64,000 nucleotides of DNA, taken from contig NC_092567.1 in assembly GCF_037975245.1 (NCBI RefSeq), forward strand, positions 17,844,376 to 17,908,375. Reading direction: 5' to 3'. The DNA comes from Apostichopus japonicus. Its lineage: Eukaryota > Echinodermata > Holothuroidea > Aspidochirotida > Stichopodidae. The notes beneath the pieces were generated by a model, which worked only from the letters and a program-made list of their open reading frames with translations, had not been told where the DNA came from and made no database searches. The number at the start of each line of letters is the position of its first letter. Positions within the stretch are counted from its first letter, which is position 1. This document shows, in pieces, positions 48,141-60,520 of the stretch. Both the position numbers and the translations under genes were made by a program.

Positions 48141-48705
48141 CCTACTGATGTAAAATGTCGGTAGTAGTAATGACGAGAAGTATACTCCAATGGTTGATGT
48201 ATACTTGTGTATTTACTTTTCGACGACCTTTGTGGAACTATGTTTCATAAGCTAACAATGCTTTGTTTTTTAATACGCCAGGCGCTGCTAATTGACATTT
48301 TAAGGGATTTTATGTTTACAAATTCAATCCACAAGCGGCTCGCTTTTAGCAAGGTTAGGGAACTTCGATTAATTGTGGATGTGTTAGTGTGTCACTTACA
48401 CATAACGTTTAAACCTTTAAAAACAGTGCCTTCAAGTTTCCCTAGAATATAATTGAAATGAAACGTAAACGAAAGTATTAAATTAAACACACTGGCAGAG
48501 TTCTAGGTGCAATCGTTACTGGAGGGATGTCAACATATTGAAAACTTGTTTCACTGCTCGGTTCGTTGTTATTTGCACAGTTCAGGTCTTTATTTTGTTC
48601 ATATATATTTGGAAACATCCCCTTTAAATGATATATTACTTCTTCACAGAAACTTGGTAACACATGTGTACTGAGGAACTTTATCGTTACTTACAACAAC
48701 ACTAG

Positions 48706-48746
48706 GTTGTGTATGTCCCCCGATTGACTAGGGGGACATACACAAC
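48706..48746 (+). other. Perfect 16-bp hairpin in the MBF2-like leader
   Basis: GTTGTGTATGTCCCCC (48706-48721) pairs perfectly with 48731-48746 around the 9-nt loop GATTGACTA. Copies A1 (about 12898) and A2 (14861) keep the left arm and loop but have mismatched right arms. B1 has the left arm and loop only. Confidence 0.7.
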
Positions 48747-48847
48747 ACTGTTTGTCCATGCAGTTCATATGAGAGTACATGAAACTGTAGATAATGTGCC
48801 GGTATCACATATGTAAATCACATTCGATTTGTTTTTCAGTCATCACC

Positions 48848-49268
48848 ATGTTGGAAGTGTTTGTTGATGCTGCTGCGGGTGGTGTTGCTGGTGGTGGTGC
48901 TGGTGCTGGTGGGGCTGCTGCTGTATGAGATGAGGCTGGGAGAGCCAACGTACTTACCATTGGAATGGGCCATGTGGTGATTGAGACATATAACAAGCTA
49001 TACAGTAGACAGAAGGGACAATTCAACCTTACAGTTTGAATTCCGCAGGCTGGGGACGTGGATCTCTATCGAGAAGAAATAAGAGCAGCGCAAGAATTGT
49101 TCGGATATCACAAACATCAATTCAAATACCAATGTGAAAAAATGAAGTTATCACATACGTTGCAGCCCGTGATAACACAGGTGGGGGTCCAAACTGATGG
49201 TGGACCAGGTCATGATCATGTAATAGTCGAGGTGACTTGCAGGCAGTGTTCCAATCATGATTTCAAAT
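48848..49268 (+). pseudogene. MBF2-like copy B2, broken
   Basis: After an acceptor-like TTTTTCAG, ATG 48848 starts an Ala/Gly-rich N-terminus that stops after 26 codons. Homology to the family resumes in other frames: RQKGQFNLTV, AGDVDLYREEIRAAQE, a Tyr/His/Cys segment, then TDGGPGHDHVIVEVT near 49190-49235. At least two frameshifts and two stops, and the C-terminal FTVSVxGR strand is missing. It sits in the place corresponding to A2. Confidence 0.6.
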
Positions 49269-49279
49269 AGTATTGATGT

Positions 49280-50250
49280 GATATTATGAATTCGGAAAGG
49301 CGTTTAAAAATCGAATTGACTCTTTAAATCAGTACTTCGGATAGCCTCAGTATAGGCAGAGAACAAAATAGAATATCATGCATGGGCTAACCGTTAAGGC
49401 AATTACGATGATTTGGGGCTATAAGTTATCAACGTTTCGTACTGAAATATTTGAAAGACACATCGAATTAAAATTCATTGAAACTTGTCGACATGCCACA
49501 GTACCGCACGAAACGTCGTCAAATCTTGTTGCAGTTTAATTTATCAAACAAGTACCATAAGCATGTACTTTCTCATGCCCCTTCTCATGCTTCCGTTAAA
49601 CTGATATTTACATTGACGTTGCCTTATTCTAGGTGTTAAATTAATAGTAAAATGAAGGAGTGGTATTGTAAATAGCAGGTCGATTTGTAAAAGTTAGTCT
49701 ATTCCTGCGAACTGTCAGCTTGTGGAACATTTTATAAGTACTGAAGGCACATTTTATTTCTCTTAATTTGTTAGGATTAAAAAAGTTAATTAAATAACAA
49801 TTCAATTGTTATGATCATTTGCTTAAGAAGATGAAGTTATTGAAGTGATACATCTTATACTCTCCACACTATTAAGTCTTTAGTTCAATCTAAGCGCTAA
49901 AAGGCAGATAGAATGCTATATAGTCTATAAGAATATTATGTGGTGTATTACCTGCGAATAACACGTAAGGTATAATAAATTTACATCTAGATCTGGCAAT
50001 CAAAACTATGGTCAGATTAAAACAAAATTCGAAGAGATTTTTTATTTTTTTTTTGGCTTCAATGTTTTTTCGTCTTCATCCACATTAGTCTTTAGTATAG
50101 TGAGTGGAAATTGTAACCATGTAAATATATAGTCAATCATATTTTTCTTTTCAGTGAATATCAATGTAAATATACAGTATCATGCTACGTACCGACGAGC
50201 CTTATTTATATGTTTAAAGGAAACCAAGTCAGAATAGTAATAAAGACATT
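49280..50250. other. No gene recognised
   Basis: The first 280 bp are MBF2-family 3' flank. The rest is AT-rich without motifs. Confidence 0.5.
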
Positions 50251-50369
50251 TAATAGAGGTTACAAAGAGACGCGTTTACCTGGATTCATAGGTTTGTATT
50301 ATATCTATATCATATTCGACAAAGAACTATAGGCTGCTTTTTCTCCTCCTGATTTAATCGTGTTACTGG

Positions 50370-50990
50370 ACCGTTTCAGAGATGAGAAAAAACATTCGTA
50401 TAATGACGATTATGAATCGACTATCAAGTCAAGAGGATGACTTAAAAGAAAGGGATCTTTAGTACCTGAACGATGACGAACAAGAATATAAAGTTAGTTC
50501 AATACTTATATGAAAATTAATGATTGGTATACTTTCACGCCCAAAGACTGACGCAAGTCATTGCTGTTATCATACTGTATTAGAGGAATTAAAGCTAATG
50601 CCAAAGAGGGGCAGTTTGGTGTTCTGTAGTATCCATTTAGTAATGTTATGGCAATATTTCATTCCCGGAGAAAATTGTAGTTTTGGATTTGCGAATACTT
50701 CCTAAGCATATTAAACAGCACTCGTTTAGTCCTGTTTGAGTTTGGCGGGAGTGAACGTTTCTTGAATGATATGTTGAGCGCAGCGTTTACTGAACAAGAA
50801 TGGTTTCTTTTATTTTCATATTATCTGATCAATGACGTTTCTCGTCAAAACGGTAGTCAACTGCACAACTATGTGTCCGTCTTTGCCAGTCCAAATCACC
50901 AGCAACACTTAACAATATTTATAGACCAGTTCTGGGTCACAGATATTATCACGAGGTTCATATTTTTAGGCCAAAATGAGAGTATATGAG
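50370..50990 (+). pseudogene. Unrecognised decayed coding remnant, block B
   Basis: Counterpart of 16121-16995. Here 50520-50705 and 50762-50989 are open (GILSRPKTDASHCCYH; AAFTEQEWFLLFSYYL and HNYVSVFASPNHQQHL), while the 5' part is frameshifted. Complementary damage in the two copies indicates an ancestral gene of 200 or more codons. Family unknown. Confidence 0.3.
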
Positions 50991-50999
50991 CCATTAGTT

Positions 51000-53240
51000 T
51001 GAAAGAAGAGTTTGTAATGAAATTATTGTCATATCAGTGTGATGATATTTAAGATTCCAGCAAATTAATATCAATTTGCGCAACTTACTTTGCTATTGAC
51101 ACGCTATTCCACCAAAAATATTTTGTCATTCAGAAAATAATTTAAAGCTGTTTAAAACGAAAATATGGACCTAGGTATTTGTCTCTGCTATTTGTATTGT
51201 GATATCGCATGTAAAACATTTATTGAATTAATATTTGATTGAGTTGGAATATCTTTCTCCATGTTTCCGGAATCTTTAGTGTAATCATTGAAATATAATA
51301 ATCTTAGCTGTTATACTTTCCATTGATTTAGTTCAGTTGTGTTATCATTTGTATAGACCGACACTTTCAAACCTTAAACACGCTAAATATATATATCATG
51401 ATAGTTGTTTCCCTATAGGAAGTTAGTAGGACTATCCTGTGGTTGGCAGAACCGACACAAGGTTGAATCTCTTATTTGGAATAGAGATCAAGCTAGTTTG
51501 GAAATTAAATCAAGGTATCGTCGTTCGCAAAGGATTCGTTTCCAAGTTAACATTCACTTCAAGGTAAATTAATTTTCATATTTAGTTACCAAGGTTTTTA
51601 ACGTTGGAGATTTTAGAAAAACTGTATCATTTAAATTGAAATGAATCATTAGGAAATTAAGCAGAAAACACAACTGATATCCTTATCGGGCGAATTATTT
51701 CACGTTCTAAAGTAAGCGTTATCAGTCTCAGCCTACTTTTTCAATTCATCTGTCAGAATGTTCATTATTAAATTGAAGTAATAGCGGTATATACGACGTA
51801 TAGCGGTATTCATCAACCAGATCATTTGAAATAAGAAATGGCATATACGATTTCTGGGAACCATCAGAAAATTCGTAGAACTTATCCAAATCAAGATTGT
51901 ACTGTAATCAAGCGGGATAAAGATATCGTGGCGTTGTCTTATTTATCCCGTTCTTCGGGAACGACATCATAAACTGATTAACCTTGGTGAATTTCTCGAC
52001 ATTGCTAACAACTAAATGACGACACAATATATTGTTTTAGATTGCTTTCTTTCCATATTACCATTTATAACATATCAGCTCATGAGATGCCTTTTCACAT
52101 CAAAGTTAGTTACATCCTAACAAAGTAGGCCATGGACACTGGTTGTTTGTCCAGAGGTTGAAACCAGTAAAGAAGTTCGTCATTCCATTGTAGGATTTTG
52201 CAACCTGTATCGAGCAATGCTAGTTCTGTTTTGGTGACTTAGTTTTACATTGTGGTACAGCTCTTGGACGTACATTTGGTAAAATGATAACGTTAACGGT
52301 GAAGCACAATGACCGATTGCTCAAATTTGCTGACCTCAAGCGAGACGACCAAATATAATAAATAATCAATATTTTGTAATAATTTATTTAGGCGAGTAAA
52401 GTCCAGGAATTTCTATTAACAGAAATAGTCCTACCGCAGAACAATTTGACATTTTATATCGAAGAGAGAAAGCATATACTTAGTTGAAACCAAGTTAAAA
52501 GAACCAAGTTAAAATAATCGGAAGACTGGCACTGATAAATCAACGCTCATTTTCAAGATCCCAAAAAAGTTTTTACTTTCGACAGATGAGAAGTTTCTTT
52601 GCAAACTTTATAAAAAATGTTTCTTTTTTAGAGACTTCTTTGCAAATGGTGCCAAAACACACAAGTCTGCCATATCATTACAACACCTTTGGTAGGTTTG
52701 CATTCAAGTAATGTGAAATTTCATTTCATGCATATAATGTTCGTTAATCATGACCAACATGATTCTCTAAAAGATATCGCTAAAAATTTTCTTGTGTAAT
52801 AAGTTTGCTGTCAAGATTACATATCTCCGGCAATAAATCAACCAAAATGAACCAAATATGATGAAGAAGAAAAACAATACTACTAGAAAAAAAAACTACA
52901 AATTGGTATGGTCCCCTTACCCCTTAGCCTTAAAATGTTACATTTCTCAATGTGATGAAGCTCACTAAAAGTCCTTTTCGGCTGCAATACAGACTTTACC
53001 TAAAGATGCTTATCATTAAAACAGGTATAAATATAGAAAATATAAGAACTGGTCCACTTAAATTACCAAAATAGTGTCTCATAGTCGACAGAAACCAGTG
53101 TAAATAGCCTCCAGTTTTCTTTTTTGATTTCTATGGAAACAAAAAAAAATCATATGAAAATACAACACTGACATTAACATTTTGCAATTCATGTTTTTTA
53201 CTCTAAAGTGACATTAGTATTGATATTGAAAAAAAAATCA
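51000..53240. other. Non-coding duplicated sequence, block B
   Basis: Matches 16800-20140 minus the AT-rich part. No gene supported. Confidence 0.5.
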
Positions 53241-53249
53241 CCCTACGTC

Positions 53250-53691
53250 CAAGGGTTAAAATAAGCGGGCGCCCAGGCGCTATTCGCGCCCGCAAGCACT
53301 AAAATAGCGCCCCTGGACATGAAAATACAATACGCACGGGCGCTTTTTTGTTGGCAAATAAGCGCCCGCATACTCCTGTAAATATCAGCCTTATCATGCG
53401 CTGCACAGAAGCCTGAAACTAAATTGCATGCTAGTGCTATATAGTAACTGCTAGCGATTTGATAAATCACTGATCGGACGAGTGCATGCACAATAGCACT
53501 GGTGCACATGGTTTATATATCGCACAACACCTGTACTGATACGTACGTACATGCCGTACTTGAATTTTGTTTCTCCTATTTAGCTCCTGGTAGTGAGAAA
53601 ATAGCTCCTGGTCCTACTGAAATTGCTGCGAACCAGGAGCCACTTTTTTAGAAAGTGGCTCCTGGTCCACAAATCCTTATTTCAACCCCTG
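53250..53691. mobile_element. hAT-type MITE, copy B
   Basis: Same element and position as 20150-20590. Here the 8-bp target duplication CCTACGTC is perfect on both sides (53242 and 53692), confirming the ends. Confidence 0.85.
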
Positions 53692-53699
53692 CCTACGTC

Positions 53700-55050
53700 A
53701 CAAAACAACTAGAGAGCTAATAAATTATTTCAACATTTTCATTTAATATAAAATATAAATGAATCATTTCCTTGGATCAAATAAAATGATAGTTTGAACA
53801 ATACTCTCCTGGTTGACAAAATTCCTGCAAAGTAACACCCAACAAAAGTAGCACTCAACAAAATTGAACAATTAAATTTATATATTTGGTTGGCCTAATG
53901 AAAATCATCAAACTTCTCGTTTTTATTTAATTTATTTACATATTTTCATTTATTGATTTTTGTGTATGTGTGTGTATGTCTCAAATCTCAAAGGCGCATA
54001 TATAAGCATTTTACAGAGGTAACTAAGATCATTTTCCATTTCATGGCCACTCTCTTTTTAATTGCAGTATCATTAAAAGCATCTCTGATGACACTAATTA
54101 ACAAAGAATCAAAACCATTTTGTGTTTTGAGTTATTGTTTAAATGGAGGCATAACCCTGACGACACTAAACCTTCTTCTGTCTTCATCTCACCGATAACT
54201 CTATGAGACTCTTCCAATTGTTAATTTTATCTTCTAATTCTAAAAGCTTCCATAACTGTATCTATAGCATCCATTTTATCTACCGAAAAGTCAAACCAGA
54301 TATTAGGCATTGAAGTCAATGGTTTGACCCAAAAGACGTAGACATTTTCAACTTCATCGACTGGGAAATATTCCTTCAATTACAAACCTACTCCTTTGTT
54401 CATGATCATAGATTGGAGCGCACTTGGAGGTATTTTTACTCACATATTTTAGTCCAGAACTTTGAACAAACGATGTTATAGCTTGACTTTCTTTGGTCAC
54501 AGGGCTAAGGTATGTTTCCACTTCTTTTCTTCTCCACCAGTTCTTTGAATTTTTGCTGAAGGAAAAATTGAGAGAAGATTGTGATTTAATATTTGTTTGA
54601 AGAGTAAAACAAATCAGCTAAACAATCACTCTAAAAGCTTGTTATTATAAAAAAAAATAAGAGGACATTTCCTATGCATTTCCATAATCTGTTCTGGACT
54701 AAGTTACAAGAAGATGCAAAGCTAACCATCGTCTTAGGTTTACAAGACTATAAATCATCTTCAAACTTTTCGATTAGTTTCAGCATTTACAATATTTTGC
54801 AAGTGTGTCTCGTCGACAGTAAATTCATAGGTAGAAAACAATTACTGACTTAAACCTTGAAGAGTAAAATGATTGTTGCCATGGTTTCCATTTTAAAGAA
54901 TCTGAAGTTGACATTACATAGAAAAGTTTACATGTGCAATCTATAATAGCAACTTTTATCACCTAAGATTGAAGAATAAAAAAACAGATGTTTTCTGGAG
55001 AAAAAAAAAGGGTAAGAAAGAAGATCGCTTACCTCCAAGAAGTGAAATGA
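53700..55050. other. Non-coding duplicated sequence, block B
   Basis: Matches 20600-21940; nothing else seen. Confidence 0.5.
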
Positions 55051-55760
55051 TAATGGTATAGCTTTGCTCGGATAAACTTTGGTGGAGACTTTGGGAATGG
55101 ATTATGGTCGATAAGATCGAGAACTGCAACCAAATGGAAAAGATAATCAGATGAAAGCTTATTAAGGCACAACAAGAGTGTCAACAAGAAAGCAGACCAG
55201 CTGATGCAAAGTCTTTTGCAGGCAAGGCCAAATCAATATCTAACAAGTTTCGAGAGTGTGTGAAAGTAAGTTGGCCTGACGTTTCGATCCTAGCAGGATC
55301 TTCTTCAGAGGCATAATGACAAGTAACAGTTACAGAAGGGACAAAAACATGCACAGAATACAGATAGGTTAATTGAGCATGGTGAACACAAAGAGATAAA
55401 TGTAACGGGATTAGTAGACAAGGAATGGAGAGAAGAAAGAAAGAAACCAACTGGGGAAGAGGAGAGGTGGGAGATAAACAGTGGAGGGACAAAAAGAGGA
55501 TTAAGGGAAGGAGGAAAAGTTTGGAGAGTATCCTGGCACACGTACAATGCCCAATTTGGGAAACTTCACAACACATAAGATTACATCCTATGCATCCTGG
55601 CTGCAGGATGCTGCAGCCCTCTCAGCAGCCCTCTTGACAAATTACCTAAGAGGGATTTGTATCTTCTTGAGGAGGAAATGTATACACTTGTTTCTCCAAT
55701 GCAGGGTTACAGGGAAGAAAGCTTTTAATGGCCTACTCCAGCGTGTGTAATTTTGAGATT
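55050..55760. mobile_element. Penelope-like element remnant with hammerhead, copy B
   Basis: Near-identical to 21950-22650. The region is among the best conserved between the two blocks. Confidence 0.55.
55271..55312 (-). ncRNA. Hammerhead ribozyme motif, block B
   Basis: Same cores, stem II and GTC triplet as 22165-22208. Confidence 0.6.
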
Positions 55761-56929
55761 CCTGCAAGGTGTGCAAGAGATGGCGCATTTCTCCCTTTCA
55801 CGTACCTGTACATAAACTGAATATGAAATTTTATAGCCACTGGTTTGCACCTAGAAAGTAAAACCATTTTCATTATTGGAAGCCAACAATACTATCACAC
55901 TTTCTCATGTCTACATAAGAATTAAAGCCACAATTATCTATTGTTATCAAGTTTTCAGAGCTATTTGCTATCAGTTTGGAATAAAAACTTCTCAATCATC
56001 GGAACAGGTTTTGAGGGAAATTCACGGAAACTCCTCGTGGGAATTCACCGTGCAAAAATTCAACTATAGAAACCAAAAACAGAAAATACACAAACAGTGG
56101 AGAGGTGTGAAACAAAATATAAATGTAATGAGTACGGCAGTGTTTGACTTTTCTTTTCATTTTGAAGTACCCATTTGTATCAGGAGAACTCTGTTGTTTG
56201 CTGTTTTTGGAAAAGGTAACTAAAAATTACCAGAGGTTCCAAGGCGTGGGTATCAAAGATCGTATGCAGGCACAAATTTCATAGTTGAGAGCCTGTCTCC
56301 TGTATTTTTGATCAGGTCAGAGTTACAATACAACGGAATGTGTATTAATTTGAAGAGTATGTATTGAACATGCTATTATGTAATTAGCTTGGCACAGATA
56401 TATTTAAAGGTACAGTATATGTTCTTGAATATATAACAGAACAGACAACACCGGGAAATCACCCTTCGTAGCAAACATGGTTCGTTGGAAATTCAGCAAG
56501 AGTTTCCACCTCGTCATAGCTGTTATATTCAACAAACTCTGAGATAGTTTTTTACACTCGTCCCGATTAGCTTCAGTGAAGAGTATCTGATACCCGGACA
56601 GATATCACTGGAAAGTAAAAGACCACGAAGAAACCTAATACTAGAATAGAGGTGGTTCCGATACCACAATTCTATAATGTGACAGATAAACAGGGTGTGC
56701 AGACCACCCAGTGGCGCTTCAACAAAATATAGGTTTCTTTAAAGGTTGTACATTAAGAAGTGAAGGTTTTTAAAGGCTTCAAACATGAAAATATTGGTTT
56801 GTAAAGGTCCAAAATGAAGTTTATTTGTAACATACTCACCATCTATGCCTATTTTTACATCATCTGTGGTCCTTATTTCAAATACCTGACTTACATTAAC
56901 TGTTATTTGTGAGTCTGTTTTGTATCACT

Positions 56930-57460
56930 GCATGGATCATGCCCGGCTGTCCACAAAACCTGAATGGACAATGGTTAGCAAGACTAAATACAATATTCCT
57001 TCTCTAAACTAAATCGTATAAAAAAATTTTTTACTAAATATAAAACTATAGGTTCTAAAAAGTCTTTTTTAAATAAAGAGCCATGTTTTAAATATAGGTT
57101 TTCAAATGAATCATGCATGGCTGTCCACAAAAACATGGCCAATGGTTAGCATGACTGAATACAATATTTCTACTCTAAACTAAATCGTTAAAAAATTAAT
57201 ATAAAACTAAAGGTTTTAAAGAATGTTTTGAAAAATAAAGAGCCGTGTTTTAAATAAAGGTTTTTAAATGAATCATGCATGGCTCTCCACAAAAACTTAA
57301 TGGCCAATGGTTAGCATGACTGAATACAATATTCCTACCCTAAACTAAATCTTTAAATATTTTTTTTTATCTTAAAATAAAAATAAAGGTTTTTAAAGGC
57401 GTGTTAAAGAGTATTTCGAAAAATAAAGAGGCAGTTTTTTTTTTAAATAAAGTTTTTATT
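56930..57460 (+). repeat. About 170-bp tandem repeat, three units
   Basis: Counterpart of 23700-24510 with three instead of four units (anchors near 56948, 57121, 57286). Confidence 0.8.
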
Positions 57461-57479
57461 AAAGCTATTGCTGGGAGGT

Positions 57480-60370
57480 CTAGGTTTGGGAAAAATAAGA
57501 TGAGGGGATGGGGAGGCAAGCCCAAAGAAGATGCTTCCTTTTAGCAAACTGTTCCTCTTGATTGGTTAATATGCGATAGATCAGCCTGATGAACCAAGGA
57601 TTTTGTCGGGCCGAGCCGAGAGCCGCGAACCACATCTGCCAATCGAGACTTGGTTGATGAGGAGCTGAAGTTATAAATTTTAATCTACGAATTTTACGAA
57701 TGATTTCATAAAAGACTTATCTCTTTCGACAATTTAAACATGGGAACATGCTAGAACAAACTCTTCAGGAACAGCATTGTGGTAATTTATTATAAAAAGT
57801 CTCGAAGCGTATTTTTACACTATTGTATACACCTTTAATGACTATTACTTGAAATAAATTTCGGTTGGTCAAACTATTCAAGATATCTGGTTCAATCCAA
57901 ACCAAATGAACAAGATTCGGATGTTACTATTAATATACAGTGTTTATGCCTAGATGTCTCAAAAGGAAGAAAATGAGCAACAATAAGTCAGAAACATATT
58001 TGGTGGCTGGGATATGGTGGCACCTAGGTCTGACAACATTAAATTCAGCATCTTCTCAACAGGTATTTATTTTAATGTACTTTTTCTCATGTATGCAGAC
58101 TAAATATTTTTTTTTAATCTATGCATATTTTGAAAGATCTATTTTCCTCCTTTTGGGACATCGGGGAACACATCAGATCAGTATCAGAAAAATCTGAGAT
58201 GGTCGTCTGGCATTCCTCTTTGACCAACCTGTCACAATATTTTCACAAAATGAGATGAAATGTACTAAAGGCAATATTCCATTGAAGTCCCAAATTAATG
58301 AATAACTAAAATAACATCAGAGGTCCTGTCCTCAAACCAAACAGGAAAGCAATTTTTTTTTTGTGATTCTGAATACTTAACAACAACTGCAGGAACAGCA
58401 GAGATGTCACCTGGCTTGTATTTAAATTCATATGGCTGAATTTATACCAAAAATGACCAAAGAAAACAATTATTTACAAAAACAAATACTTTAATAGCCA
58501 TGTGCGTTCTGTCATCTCTGAAAGGCTGAATGTTAATCTCCAACCGTTCTGATATGCCGGTTCATGGAGCTAAGTTGAACATTCGACACTGTAATGGTAT
58601 ATGTGTGTGGAGCAGAGTCACTATATTAAATATGAACCATAAATACCATATATTAAAGTGCTGTTATCACGAAATAAAACATGCTCAAGAGCACTGTACA
58701 AAAGAACCAATACCTGGAATATAAAATTACCAACGTAAGAATACCTAAAAGTAATAACAACAGCAATAAAAGTAAAGAAATGATATAAGACAGGGTTATA
58801 AACCACAATAAAGAACATAAAAATATAAATATACATAAAAATGGGCACAGTAATGTGAATAAAACAGCGAATAAGATTATTGCCCATACTCAAGCCTAAA
58901 AAGATAAGTTTTCAAATGCTTCTTTAAAGTGAATAGTGATTATAGAGAAACAATGTGATTTGACAGTACCTTCCAGTGATTTCAGGACTCAGCTTAGGAA
59001 GGACTTACCATCCTCTGTCGGGGAAAAGGTGAATCAAATTCACACTGGGATTATACCGTGTGATTTTGATTTGATTTTATTCAGCAAATTATAATATATA
59101 ACAATATAAATTTCGCACGTACGCGATAACTTAACATAAAATAAAATGACAAATCGATGAGATTCAAAACATGATAGTTGGACTTTGAACGCAAATAGGA
59201 TTTCACGTCCTTTCTACTGGTGTAGCAAAGCAACCTTGTTAACTATTAGCCGAAGTGCACCATATTTCACTTATAAAGAATATATAGGCCTATATACAAA
59301 CATAAATATAAACGCAATTGGTGTGCTAACGAGTGTTCTGGATGTATATAGATAACAATATTCCAAAGTAAAAGAAATAAATTCATCTACGTATAAAAAG
59401 GTATAATGTGACCTGCACCAGCGATTTTTTCTTAGTGTGTGCAGTATAGGCCCATTAAATACTGCCATTTTATCATTTATATTTCATTTTTGTGACTTGA
59501 CAACGTGCAGCGTAGCAAGCAATCTTCATGTTAAGCTTTTAACATACGACTTACTGTGGATACTGAATTCTCAACGATAGAACCGAACTGTGAAACTTAT
59601 GTTTGGGTGATGTAGCATTACAAACCTTTACCATATATGTCATATTATACCGATATATAATCAAATGGTCTGTCTCAGAGTTCTAAACTTAACTACTGTT
59701 GTATGACTATACCGGCAGTTTTAAAGTTTAAAAATTTGCAGATAATTGTGATGGCAGGTTTAAGATTACTGTCTCTATTGACCCATAAATAAATGATTAG
59801 TTTAAAAAAGTGTTAATTCTAACAAGAGGAACTGCATTTCCATGTAATCTAACTTAATCTGGCCTTTTGCAAAAGCACTGTGGATTCTCGGAAAACAGAC
59901 GATTGAATTGCTGGAAAGTGATGCATGGTGTCATATTGTAAACCGGAGTGAATATTTTTCCAGTGTTCATTTGCCGTGAAGTACAGGGAATATGCAGAAC
60001 CCCGTTCACCTATACGGAGTTTATTCATTCTTGCATTTATTTCTCATTTATAACATAGGGTGGTTTTCTTTCATGAAAAGAACACTTTGATTTTATGAAC
60101 AGGATGCGATGTTCATGCTTTTTCACAAAAAGTATGTCATGGTCGCTTGTTAAGTTTGTTTTCCAAAATAGTGAAGTCTATGGTATCCACTTTTCCGCCC
60201 ATTAATCCCGTTTCCCACCCCTTCCTCCCCTCCCAATGCTTGTCCGTATTTAACTTCCTGATCCGTGACATGGAGTTCACAAGCAATCAGTTGAACCTCT
60301 GCCAAACATGTATGTATACAATAACTTTGTAAACATGTAAGGAAAACGAAACTAACAGCTTCATACAACT
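57480..60370. other. Non-coding duplicated sequence, upstream region of gene B
   Basis: Matches 24520-26980. It includes the 58240-58655 stretch absent from A. No gene supported. Confidence 0.5.
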
Positions 60371-60380
60371 GAAAAGACTA

Positions 60381-60430
60381 TGACGTCACACAGTGATCCT
60401 ATAAAACAGAGGCCTTACTTTTGAGCATGA
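60381..60430 (+). promoter_or_regulatory. CRE + TATA promoter of microprotein gene B
   Basis: TGACGTCA (60381-60388) and TATAAAA (60400-60406), same spacing as in block A. The six-codon upstream micro-ORF is at 60450-60470. Confidence 0.7.
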
Positions 60431-60520
60431 CATTCAGACATAACTTCTAATGAAATCAACGAAGCGTTAAAAAAAGGTGAATTCTCAGAAAAGCAGGATA
60501 CGTTCTGCTACAAGCTCAAG

